Below are positions 23,837 to 36,700 of a DNA stretch of 64,000 bases, piece after piece; position 1 is the first letter of the stretch; each line of letters begins with the position of its first letter. Below the pieces are notes generated by a model, which was not told where the DNA came from, made no database searches, and saw only the letters and a program-made list of their open reading frames with translations. Source of the DNA: Watersipora subatra (taxonomy: Eukaryota; Bryozoa; Gymnolaemata; Cheilostomatida; Watersiporidae); the NCBI RefSeq assembly GCF_963576615.1, contig NC_088708.1:3844001-3908000 (forward strand), read 5' to 3'. The translations under genes were made by a program, and so were the position numbers.

Positions 23837-25039
23837 CTCTTTAGTCGGCTTTAATTTTGTAGCTTTGCTATTACTTTGACAGATTAGTCTGATTAGTAGC
23901 AAGAAATCAAGGCATCAACTTTCTATTGATAATACTATCCTTCGTTTTTTTCGTGACGTCATTTTATCGTTGTCGGCCATCTTTATAGACAATTTTTTCG
24001 TTAGAAACAAAAAGCTTTTGCAATGATAATTTAAAAACGATGTTTTTGTTTGCAATTTTTTATTATAGTATCAAAACAACACTTAAAAGTACTAATAAAT
24101 CAAAGAAAAACGATCGTTTTCTACCAAAATGGCGGCTTTTTCGTGAACGAGCGCATGTGCAAACGACTTGATGACATCAAAAAAAAAACGATGGATTGTG
24201 TGTTCGGTTAAGAAGGTATCTATAGAATGTTGCCACTATTCAAAGCGAACAGCGCGAGTTTGTTGTCAAGAATAATGGCGCATGTTAACTGGATAGGTTT
24301 CAATAGAGTCATTCACACTTGCAACTATCTCTAAGGTTCTGGTAATCCTGGCATGGTTCTAAAAACATCATAACAAAAAACATCTACAGTTTAATTTTAA
24401 TTAAAGAAACAAAAATTGGAAATTAAACCAAAAATAAACTTTTGATAGGTTTAACAATGCCCATGTAGTTTCTGAATGGTATGGCTATATATGATTAATA
24501 AATGATCGAGTAAAATATTAGTGATTGACAGAAATTGCGCTCTCAGGCATTATTGACGAGTGTAATGAAGCAGACATGATATACATGTACAACTATCATT
24601 GCCTTTTATTTGAAACAAGTGAGGTTTTGCGCAACATCCACCTAGAGCTTCTAGTTTATACCGAGTTATGAGTGACTATAGTAATAAGGATTGTACGAGA
24701 TAATATACAATATGAGGAAAAAGATTACAAGATTACAGGGTGTGACCAAAAGTATGAGTAGGAACAACTGTGTGATGTCGCCGGTATGAGAGACTGCAAT
24801 GACACAAAAAGGAATGATTTGATTAACGGCTTTGAAATATTGCTACCAAGAGCATTTAGATTTCAGGAACACTTTATACAGCATTTATTCACTAGCTTCA
24901 TTGTAACACTGCACATATTGCACGTTTTATATGTTGCAAATCTAAGCCAATCACTAGTTTGCAATGAAATGTTTAGACAGTGCTTAAAAATATACTTCTA
25001 CTTGAATTATAAACTAATGTCAATTATAACATAGTTTTC
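23837..25039. other. Gene-free stretch
   Basis: No gene recognised. Around 23940-24190 the sequence has several CGTTTTT and AAAACGA blocks in opposite orientations, perhaps a worn repeat. Confidence 0.45.
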
Positions 25040-25830
25040 TTTAGTGAAGTATAAGCAATCTTTCGTGTCTTTTAGTCTGCATATCTAAAAACCCTCCTAA
25101 GCATGCCAATTGCTTTTTCTTGGCTTCAATTTTACAAATATGTTTATTAAATTTCGGATCATTCTGTAACTCTACCCCAACATAAAAATAGAAGCCACGC
25201 ATTGAATACATTGATCAATGTATACTTTGAAAAAAATTATTTGTATCAGTCAACATAGTGACTTGCCAGCAGAGAGATGGTAACACTTTTGTGAACTAAA
25301 TTTCATCTATCAAAGTTTGGCCTAAGATTCAAAAATATTAATCTTGTTAAAGCATGGTGGCTTTATCTTGTGTAGCACACACAAGAGCATCATCAGCAAA
25401 AAGTCCACAATGACAATTAATAACCAGTTAGTCATAGATAAAAATGAAAAACAACAATAGACCAATAACTGTGCCCCGCAAAACTCCAGAGGTGACAAAC
25501 AAAACATCTAAAAACATGCCCTCAATCTCACCAACAATATACAGCCCCCACATAGAGGCTGTCTATCATTGATCTCACCTACCTGCGTTCCATTTGCCAA
25601 AAAAAGATGATATACAATTAATTATTTATTGGTATATTCCTATTTTTTAATTTTATGTATTAATTTTCGATGGTTCACATAATCAAATGCCGTTGAAAAA
25701 TCTAATATTATTATTTCTATTACCATATTTCCTGCAAAGTTCCTTGTCAAAGCATCCATTGTGCTACTGACCGGCGTCTCACAAGATCTGTTAGCACGAA
25801 AACTATGTCGAACGTCCTTAAGTTATTTTA
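25040..25830 (-). pseudogene. Decayed non-LTR retrotransposon (LINE) reverse transcriptase
   Basis: Read on minus in shifting frames, the blocks follow reverse-transcriptase order: ILDFSTAFDYVNHRKLIHKI (motif A, catalytic D in LDFSTAFD), then SGVLRGTVIGLLLF (motif B region), then CGLFADDALVCATQDK (FADD box, motif C), then FYVGVELQNDPKFNKHICKI (thumb region). In-frame stops and frameshifts separate them, so it is non-functional. The clade is probably jockey/CR1-like, an inference. The ends are approximate; neither the endonuclease part nor a 3' tail could be recognised. Confidence 0.75.
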
Positions 25831-28800
25831 TCAAGATGTGTGCTTATGTAAGAGAACAATATCTAAACAAAACTGTTCCCTCCTACCATAAAAATAAAAT
25901 TTTGCTTCTCCAGATCGATAGCAATTGTCTGTTCAAAAAACTTCACGCCAACATATAATGCAGACAGAGAAACAGATAACGCGCGATTGCATGTAAATGA
26001 GAGCCTTACCTACGGGAAAGCCGGAAGCCGACTTTTTATTTCGTAGTCCGCGTCTCCGTCGACGGGCTTTGAAATTATGATCGTAAACTCCATGATAGAG
26101 AGGACAATCCTTGATGCAAATTAGCCTACAGACAAGTAATTTTACATTTGTCCGTTCATCACTCAAAGCAGTTTTAATATCTCAGAAGCCCTGATAGCGG
26201 TTTGATTGTCTCCATCTTTTATAGAAGCAAAAACAAAAAACAATAATAGGGTCTACAATTAGATACTAGTTCCTCAGGCTTTCTGTTTTTTTATTAGCGC
26301 TAAACAATAATTCTAGGGTGTTGTTAGTCAGATGCCTACTAAAGTGGTCGTAAACCAATACAATTTATTAATTGTACACGCGGAATACTCTGATGTTATT
26401 ACAATCTTCAGTTTAGGCTTCTTGTACAAGAATAAGCATCGCTATTGATTTCAGTTCTATTGGTTCAATGCTTCCAGTGTCTCCAACAGTAATACTCTCT
26501 AAATTGATTCTATTCCCAGTGCTTTATCATCTCATACTTCTTATGGCTACCGAATGCTTTTGTGAAGTAATAATAACTTTTCACAAGCACTTGTACAAAT
26601 ACACTGAACTTTTATTTTGGATAGCAATTGATACCTTCTCTAGCTATCTTTAACTATTTATAACTTATCAACCCTTTTCATACACTCAAATAATGTTGCT
26701 GACAGACTATAATGTAATAAATCAGAACACGCTGTGACGAAGACTAAAGCCTGGCCTCCAATAATTAAGGTCAAATGTATATGTTTAGAATGGCCTTTAT
26801 TAAGGATTGCCAGATCTAATCTGCTACCATATGAATGTGTAGTTTAATTTACAGGCTTGGTTCAAATCAGTTTCTGATGCTGGCGGTTGACATAAAGAAA
26901 GCCTGTGAGCGTTATTGTTGAAATAATTTATAGAGAAGATTATAATCAATCCCCCTACCAACCTGTCACCGGTAGGAGTAGAACTGTAGAAAAATCTAGT
27001 TATTATGCAATAGCCAGTAACATAGTGAGGATTATTAAGTTTTTATTCTCTTCTCATAGAGAATATACATGTAGGTAACGGAGCAACAAAGTTGAGAAGC
27101 TCTCAAATACTTATGTTGCAGCAATTAAAGGATAAAGATTTATTTCTCATAAACATTTCTCTTTGTGTACCAAAATATAAAAACCTTGCTGAGGTTGAGC
27201 CAGCAAAATAAGACTATCTACCTACAAAGACTATATCCTATATAATATTTAGGTGTATGAGCAATCTTACGGAAAGGTTATATTTATTACATAGTTTTTT
27301 CCTTCTACAGGCAGCTGGTGGAGAGCTCTTGCAGTTTTAGATTGTCAGAGCATAAGGTGCTTACAAACCTTCTTATATTTCGATTTACAAACTAGTAACA
27401 TATTAAGCATCACATGTTAGCCACTCAATTCTGAGCTCTTGGTGAGGGAGCAGTCACTTTACAAGGTCGGCCACTCAAGTCTTTCCTACGGCAAGGACAG
27501 ATAATCCCAAAGAAGAGGCACAGGGAAGCTGGTACCAGTCGTTTGATCTCTGAAAACTTCATATTTGGTACTATAGCCCAGTTTCTTACAACCACTCCAA
27601 TAGAACAACAAATATTTTGGTATGATAGCCCAGTTTCTTACAACCACGCCAATCGACTAACAAACGTTCACGTCTATGCACTAATTGAGGATTCAATAAA
27701 TTCAGAGTCAGGTCTATTTCACTAGAGTCTAAGGTTGTATTTAAGCCGAGGAATAGAATAAGGTCACATTTAGGTCAAGTCCATAGCATTAGCATAGCAT
27801 TAGCTTGCAACTGCTGATATATGATAACATTGTTTCCTTGTACATAGACTGGCTAGATATCTAATAAGAGTCTAAGGCCAAGAATTGTAATACTAAAATT
27901 TGATATTATCTTAAACATTAACTTAACTCTAATAATGTTTTATTTACATTGCATTTTACTTCTCACTAACCTAATATCAGTAGATAGAGCATCAATGGAA
28001 CCAATGCTGTCACAACTTTCACCCTGACCTTCCCTTATTTCTAGTAAGTCAGTAATGATATTTAGCAGTAATCGTAGTAGGCTACTACGATTGCTTTTTA
28101 GTAGGAATGTGACTCACTTTTTGATGATGGTGCTTCTTTCTCAGGTCCTTCTTCCCCTTTAGCTATTTTATATGTAGAAACATATATGGTTTAGTTTTCT
28201 TCTGTTTCTGGTGAGATCAGAAGCTCAGGGCCGGCGCATCACTCAAGCATTGCTCAACACTTCAATATCGTAGTTATTATAGCCTATGCTGGCGGATCTC
28301 AACTTACATTCATTTCTACATACCAGCTTTTTGACACAAAATTTGAGCTATTGTTAGTCTCGATATACAGAGTTAAACCTAACATATGACATCTGGAGTT
28401 GTATTTAACATTGTAAATCAATGGATATGTAGGATATTGATATGGCAAGCTATGGATATGGATAAGGATATCATGGCAGATCTCCTTCAGATACTTTGGT
28501 TATGTGGTGCTCGAACAATGTTAAACAGTGCTTCATATTTTCCTTTTTAGTTATAAAATGATGGATTCCAAAAGAATAAGTATAAGTAGAAGTGAGAAAA
28601 ATAAAGAAAGCAACTGCTTTCTTTAGAATAAAGGCAGCAAACAGTAGTTAATATATGAGTTTACATTTTAGATTTATCTCTTAAACAGGTCTATAAAGCT
28701 ATCTGATATTTATTGTAAAAATTGTGTCAAGGCAAGAAAGTTTAAAGTTGCTCATTGATATAATCAAAGGCTAAAACTTGACAAATATAAAGATATATGC

Positions 28801-28849
28801 ATATGTAAATAAGTTATGTTAATTTAAAGTTCACATGGTCTAAGTTAAA
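25831..28849. other. Gene-free stretch
   Basis: No supportable gene. Contains the two-copy tandem repeat at 27559-27660 and otherwise unremarkable AT-rich DNA. Confidence 0.45.
27559..27660. repeat. Two-copy tandem duplication, about 52 bp
   Basis: Two adjacent copies sharing TAGCCCAGTTTCTTACAACC, with a few substitutions. Confidence 0.8.
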
Positions 28850-28853
28850 GTAG

Positions 28854-30004
28854 CACCTCTACCAACTCACTGTCTGTCTTCAGTATCCCCACCTCTACCT
28901 ACTCACTGTCTGTCTCTAGTATCACCATCTCTACCAACTCACTGTCTGTCTCTAGTATCACCACCTCTACCTACTCACTGTCTGTCTCCAGTATCACCAC
29001 CTCTACCAACTCACTGTCTGTCTTCAGTATCACCACCTCTACCTACTCACTGTCTGTCTCTAGTATCACCACCTCTACCGACTCACTGTCTGGCTCTAGT
29101 ATCCCCACCTCTACCTACTCACTGTCTGTCTCTAGTATCACCATCTCTACCAACTCACTGTCTGTCTCTAGTATCACCACCTCTACCTACTCACTGTCTG
29201 TCTCCAGTATCACCACCTCTACCTACTCACTGTCTGTCTTCAGTATCACCACCTCTACCTACTCACTGTCTGTCTCTAGTATCACCACCTCTACCGACTC
29301 ACTGTCTGGCTCTAGTATCACCAACTCTACCAACTCACTGTCTGTCTCTAGTATCACCACCTCTACCTACTCACTGTCTGTCTTCAGTATCACCACCTCT
29401 ACCAACTCACTGTCTGGCTCTAGTATCACCAACTCTACCAACTCACTGTCTGTCTCTAGTATCACCACCTCTACCTACTCACTGTCTGACTCTAGCATTA
29501 CCACCTCTATCTACTCACTGTCTGTCTTCAGTATCACCACCTCTACCTACTTACTGTCTGTCTCCAGCAACACTACCTCTATCTACTCACTCTCTGTCTC
29601 TAGTATCACCACCTCTACCTACTCACTGTCTGTCTCCAGTATCACCACCTCTACCGACTCACTGTCTGGCTCTAGTATCACCAACTCTACCAACTCACTG
29701 TCTGTCTCTAGTATCACCACCTCTACCTACTCACTGTCTGTCTCTAGTATTACCACCTCTATCTACTCACTGTCTGTCTTCAGTATCACCACCTCTACCT
29801 ACTTACTATCTGTCTCCAGCATCACTACCTCTATCTACTCACTCTCTGTCTCCAGTATCACCACCTCTACCAACTCACTGTCTGTCTTCAGTATCACCAC
29901 CTCTACCTACTCACTGTCTGTCTCTATAGTATCACCACCTCTACCTACTCACTGTCTGTCTCTATAGTATCACCACCTCTACTAGCTCCCTGTCTGTCTC
30001 TAGT
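28854..30004. repeat. 36-bp minisatellite, about 32 copies
   Basis: The unit begins ATCACCACCTCTACCTACTC and continues ACTGTCTGTCTCTAGT. Variant positions (TAC/AAC/GAC, TCT/TTC/TCC, GTC/GGC) recur in mixed order, consistent with repeated unequal exchange. The plus-strand frame reading ITTSTYSLSVSS stays open from about 28850 until 2-bp insertions near 29925, but it has no ATG and begins after a stop. It lies beyond the 3' end of the patatin gene. Confidence 0.97.
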
Positions 30005-30556
30005 ATCACGAAGATGATAGCTCAATTGCCTATCTTAACTGTAAAGGCAATGTGAAAAGAAAACTTCTTTTTATTAAACATTACATTATTTATTCGGTCT
30101 TTCATGTAACTTTATATAATATATTGGCTTCAAAACTATATATATAAGTGTTTTTATTTCAGTTTTTGAGTTGCAAAACAAATTGAATGAAATACATTGA
30201 ATTCTTGTAACAATTATATTTGTTCCTATCCACAGAGATGTCAAGATACAAAGCATATATCAGAATGTATAAGTTTGTATGTTTATGTTTGCCTGTGCAT
30301 TGGTTATGGCAAGATATTGATTTTTATTTCATAGCTAGAAAAGAGTTGCCTCCAAGTCAAATATAACAGTAATAGCATTAGCCTAATCAATTATAATAAC
30401 ACAAAGTATGATCACCTGAGTAAAGTGATTCCATTGCTTTACACTCAAGAGCTTATAAATCTACAATAAATATCGCCAATAGATTAGCTACCTCGAAGTT
30501 ATTCACATTTTACAGACATCTTAGGAGGGCTATATTTGCCTCTCAGTCAATGCATA

Positions 30557-30562
30557 TTTATT
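30557..30562 (-). terminator. Patatin gene poly(A) signal (candidate)
   Basis: TTTATT on plus gives AATAAA on minus about 170 bp past the patatin stop at 30731. Confidence 0.45.
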
Positions 30563-30730
30563 GCATAAGGAATTCAAAATCTAAAGCTATTCTCACTGTA
30601 TTGTAATAAATAGTCTACTTCACTTGCTTAGCTTATATTCTAATAAATTTATGTTGATCTTTTACAATATTTAGTTGGTGACTAAGAAATTTTTATCTGG
30701 CATGAAAATAGAGAGTGCGATGTAGTGCGG

Positions 30731-33700
30731 CTAGTCACAATCTATGTAGAATACTGCTGTATCTTTGTCACTCTCATGATCAGCATCAGGTGAGCTCCGC
30801 TCAGCCTGGTGAGATGCTGGTTCTGATGCGTCCGGATTATTGTTTTTATGTTGTTGCATGTAAGACTGGAGATATGTAAGCGTGTATTTGTATCCTTGCT
30901 GTAAAGATGTACAAGTCAGGAATAAGAGGCAACCAAACATGAATACATGTATCTTTCAATTTAAGTATGTAACAGTTTTGTAAACAATCGTAGTTTTGAG
31001 ATGTATCACTGATGTGATTGGTCACAAATATCGGTGTTGTTCAACTACAACTTCCTGTTAAATTTTGAAGATATGTGATAAATCAAACAGATCAATACAA
31101 TTTATCAATGAAAAAACACTAGAATATTTCAGAATATTCTAGTGCAAAAGAAAATCCATCAATTTGTATATATAGAAGCTAAACTCAGTAATAATAAAGA
31201 GTGTTGAAGGTGCCCATACAAGAGATGACAAGGTAACCAAGGTGCCCATACAAGAGATGACAAGGTAACCAAGGTGCCCATACAAGAGATGACAAGATAA
31301 CCAAGGTGTTGACCAGCTTAAGGAACAATTAAAAAACCTGGATAACACTACAACTCAAGTATAGAACCCGTCCTATCTATTATACAATGATGTTGAGAAT
31401 TGTTAGCTTTTGTATTTTCTAGAAGGCTATTAGCTAAATAATATATTGTAATATGATTAGTTAGATACAATAAATCATTACAATACTATACAATCACTTT
31501 AGTACATGTACTTCAAAGTTTTATACAGTCACCCTGCTTCCTCCAGAGAACATCATTTCAAATTGTTAAATGACTATAATTAGTTTTGTGTAAACAGTAT
31601 CATTACATATACAACTGTTACAGATAAGTAGACTGTATATATGGTAATGAGGTTAATAAAGTCAAGTTTTTACTTATAAAGTTGAAATCCTTGTCAGAGC
31701 TTTAAACATAGTCACTCATATTGAAGATTAGCATAAACACTGGGCCTAGAGCTCACAGAACCCTAAACATCACCTTTCTCACCTGCATTAAAAATATCTT
31801 GTCTTCAGTGCATATTTCAAAATCTAGGAATTCAACGTAGTCTGTGTTTATGTTGACCGTCCGAGTCAGATCCTCATGCTATGAAAACAAAAAGGCTACA
31901 ATGACCAAATGTCCCAGCGCATACTGTCTTCTTTGTTTTTCAAATTCATGTTACAAACTGCTGTAATCTCTGCAACGCAAATAATGCTGATGTTTTTACT
32001 TTGAGTGATCAAGAAACTTTCTGCTTTTTTTCTAAAACTTCCGTCTTTCATTTTTTCCATATTACAAATTAATAGATTATAGATTTATATAAATACCTAT
32101 ATTAGGCTTGATTTTTGTCTCTGATGAGAGAACTCAATATAAGTCTAGTATTAACCAAAAATATACGCAGGAGTTGTGCCCTCCTACTTCACTACAAAGC
32201 TAGCTCTTTTCACTTAAAACCTTTAAAAGGCTTTCCTAGTGAAGCAAATATGGTCTGGGTAGATTAAATGAGCTACAGTTACCTTGATGAAGCTACGACG
32301 AGCAGCCCGAGTCACATTCTTTTGAAGTCGTTGCCAGAACGATGTGAGGCTACTAATATTTTCACTGGCTATCATGGCCTCCTCGAGTAGCCTATACATA
32401 TGCAGTCCATGACTGATAAAGTAGTCATCTAACTCTCTTGGACTTATCTGTCACATAGAGAGCAAAAATACTTCTACCATTCAAACAATTTTACGGTAAA
32501 CTGGAAATGGTTTGTGGATAAAACCTATGCCCATTCTTTCGCCTCATTGAATGCAGCTTAGTGCCATGCAAAAGCACTTATGTAATCCTATTGTCCAACA
32601 AGTCAAAGTGCTAATGTAATCCTATGGTCCAACAAGTCAGAAAATTTTTTCTACTCTTATAACCTTACTCGACAGCACAGAATTTTGCAAAAGGGAAGAA
32701 AGAAGGGGCGGAGACAGGAAATATAACTTCTCGACAGCCCGACAACTCTGACATATCCACAAGTGACAGTGATATTTCTTGTATAACAACTGTTTATTTC
32801 TTACCAAAGTTGACTCTGTTGTTGATGTCGGTAGTTTCAGCAGCAGAGTTTTTGCAGTCATCTCTTTACCGAACAGTATCGCTATGTCATCATCAGTGAG
32901 ATCATTCTGTAAGAAGATTAAAATAACAAGGTTTACTCACTGAATAAAAACCATAAAATACAGTACATACTACATACCATATATTAACCTACCATACATA
33001 TGTCTGAATGGACTAGTCACCTGTAATAGATAACCTTGGAGAACACATCATGTTCTATACCTGAGGCTACCAATGCCTTCTTTGTATCTAATGTGAGACG
33101 CGTTGAACAGATAACTCCATATTATTTAAATGGCTATCTTTTACAATATATTAATGGGCTACAGAGTTTAAATACAGATTCAGAGATATTGAGATATCGC
33201 TATATTTCGATAAATCGTTTTCGAGATATGCAACGGTTGACAAGTTCACTCTAAATTCACACTTAGTTCACTCTAAGTTCACTGTAAGTTCACTTTAAGT
33301 TCACTCTAAGTTTTGGGATTAGAGTTCAGTTTAGCTTGTAACTATTTGCAGTCAAAGAACAAAAAATCCTTTATTTAATTGGACGAAAAGAGCTTTAAAT
33401 AGATGCGTAGATTTATGCACATAGAGCTAAGCTGAGATAAGAAATCTCTCAATGAACAAAGAACAAGGTGGTTGCTATAATCTGCACAGCATTGTATGTA
33501 CTCATTAGTTACATAGCCTCTGTTTTTTAGTTGAGCTCTTTGCTGTCATGATGGCGCGTAGAAAGGCTCAATGTAGCTATTGCTCAACTTCAACTCCCTT
33601 TATTAATTAGCCACAATATATAATACAACTTATCACAGCCCATCCTGCCAATGCTAATGATTGGGATATGAACCTCCCAGGCATTAGCATTGGCTGAGCT

Positions 33701-36700
33701 GAGATGAGGAATAAACTGAGCAAGTTTTAAAATAAACTAATTAATCTTTGCATGTTCTAGTAGTTTCTCATATAGTTGTTTTTAAATAACAAACTTATTG
33801 TTTTAGTCATACCTAATGAATAAAATGAACAGTATTTATTAGTAATGAAAAACCAAGGTAACCATGCTCGGGGCATACAACGCACAGTGTTATGACAACA
33901 TTCACTGTATATACATGTAGAAAGATTTAGGTGGGAGCATGATAGACGCTGACATGCCCTTTGCTTATTTAATGACCTCAAACAAATCACACTAACAGAT
34001 AAGGATGGCAGCAAAGTTTGACAGCGCACCTACAGGATATTCTTCACGTGAGTGCTGCATGCCTCAGTTGAGGTAGAGAAGCTAATCAACTACCACTCCA
34101 GTGACTGCATACTGCGAGTTTAGGGAGCTGTTATGATCAGCTGCCAAGCAAAATGCATAGAGGCGAGTTAATGATAAACTTTTTAAAAACCTTTGTAGAT
34201 TCTATCAGAAAATATCGGTATTTTCCTATCATTGGCGATTGTTTTTGATGTTCAAAGTGATTCGAGCGCCAGGATGCTTCAAGATTAAAATTGATAAAAC
34301 TTGATCGAACTTCAAACGCTCAGCTCAAGTGAAAGTGCAATTATCACGTCTATAGTAGCAAAGAAATTGACAAAATAGAGACGTGTAACGCTGCAACTTG
34401 AACACAATAGCCGATACCAACTATAGCAACAATAACAGTAAATATTGACACCATTTTACACATATCTTTCTTGTGAGCTTTTTAAGCGCGATCAAGTTTT
34501 GTCAAATTTAATCTTAAAACGTCCTGGCAGTCAGATCACCTCAAACAAAAAATAATTGCAAATGATAAAAAAGTACCAGTACTTTCAGATGAAATCTACT
34601 CAAGTTTTATGTAAGTTTGTGTTTAAAAAAGGCATTTCGGCATTCCCAAAGCTGTGACTAAACCTCTGTTAATATAAAACGGTACAAGATAGAAAAAATG
34701 TTGTTCAAAAGTAGATTTGCGAGTTTGGTGTCTTTAAAATAAGTGCTATTTTAAATAAGATGCTCAGTTGAGGGAGTGTGCTTAAAATCATCTATTTGAG
34801 TGCCTTTAGATCGTCAGAGTCGCTCAGATAGTTCACTGACCCGCTCTGATATGCCATCACGACGGTGTATGACACTCATTCATCACTACAGCTCATGGAT
34901 TAATCTAACAACTAGAATAGGTACAGGTCAACTAGTTCGCTGTGGCACCAGCTGCTTGTATGTAGTCGATAAGATGCTGCGGATAGCTTTAAGCATTTTT
35001 TATCTCCCTGGCTAGACCAGCGAGTATAGTGCAACTCTTACCTGTAAAAGGGCATCAGAGAATGAGGTAGATCTTACATAGCCATCATCATTTGAGCACT
35101 GCTGCAGTACCTGCAAGCACAAGTACCGCATTTGGTGAATCGGAAACTCACCAAATGTTGATATTGACATGAGTCTAGTTTTTAGTACAGGAACAATGAG
35201 AAAGTTACGACTGGTAGATAAGAGTTATGAGCTATGAGAGACAAAAAAGGGCTGGTGTTTAACGCACCTTGAAAAGTTTAAGAAGAGAATCACGCTGAAG
35301 ACCCTGTGCGTTCGCCGCGCTGTCTAAAGATCTTAGACGCTTCATGCGTTTCCTAGAACAAAAAACAAGTGAAACAGTCAATATATTTTATAGGTCCCAT
35401 CTTTTTCTACAGTTTAATATTTATATGACTTAATCTGAGTAGAGTTACACACAAATCTAAATTGAGTAGAGTTACACATAGATCTAGTCTGAGTAAAGCT
35501 ACACATAGATCTAGTCTGAGTAGAGTAACACATAAATCTAGTCTGAGTAGAGCTACACATAGATCTAGTCTGAGTAGAATTACTCATAGATCTAGTCTGA
35601 GTAGAGTTACACATAGGTATAGTCTGAGTAGAGTTACACATAGATCTAGTCTGAGTAGAATTACTCATAGATTTAGTCTGAGTAGAGTTACACATAGGTC
35701 TAGTCTGAGTAGAGTTACACATAGGTATAGTCTGAGTAGAGTTACACATAGGTCTAGTCTGAGTAGAGTTACACATAGATCTAGTCTGAGTAGAGTTATA
35801 CATATGTCTAGTCTGAGTAGAGTTACACATAGATCTAGCCTGAGTAGAGCTACACATAGATCTAGTCTGAGTAGAGTTACACATAGATCTAGTCTGAGTA
35901 GAGTTACATATAGATCTAGTCTGAGTAGAGTTACACACAGGTCTAGTCTGAGTAGAGTTATACATAGGTATAGTCTGAGTAGAGTTACACATAGGTATAG
36001 CCTGAGTAGAGTTACACATAGGTCTAGTCTGAGTAGAGTTACACATAGGTCTAGTCTGAGTAGAGTTATACATAGGTATAGTCTGAGTAGAGTTACACAT
36101 AGGTATAGTCTGAGTAGAGTTACACATAGGTCTAGTCTGAGTAGAGTTACACATAGGTCTAGTCTGAGTAGAATTACTCATAGATTTAGTCTGAGTAGAG
36201 TTACGCATAGGTCTAGTCTGAGTAGAGTTACACATAGGTATAGTCTGAGTAGAGTTACACATAGGTCTAGTCTGAGTAGAGTTACACATAGATCTAGCCC
36301 AAAGGTGGTTTGTTCTAAACTTTGAAGAAGCAACTAGCAGTGAGTTTACCCTTTGCGTTAGCAGCGTATACAAGCGTACTGTTTTTGCCTTAAGGCAAGT
36401 TACTACATGTAGTTAACTTCTAGAAACCTTACAAAGATTTGTCTGCTCATTATGAGCAGCATTCACACCAGTTGAAAGGATTGCTTAATGTGAGGAGATA
36501 ACTTCTTTTAGAGGTTGTTTATTGTTCGATAATTATAAGTATTCCATGACAGCAAGTCACAAGTATGACGTATAATACAATCGATAACTTCACCTTGACA
36601 GTTTGGTGTCAGGTCTCGAGAACAAGTGGATGCCTGGGATTGCATCTGCTGGCTTCGCGAATCTATCATTGAAGAAAGCGCTGTTAGATGTCTACAATAT

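Noticed and set aside
35414-36373. 319-codon minus-strand frame (MCNSTQTRP repeats)
   Set aside because: A 27-bp tandem repeat within patatin intron 7; no domain, and the flanking exons splice in phase without it.
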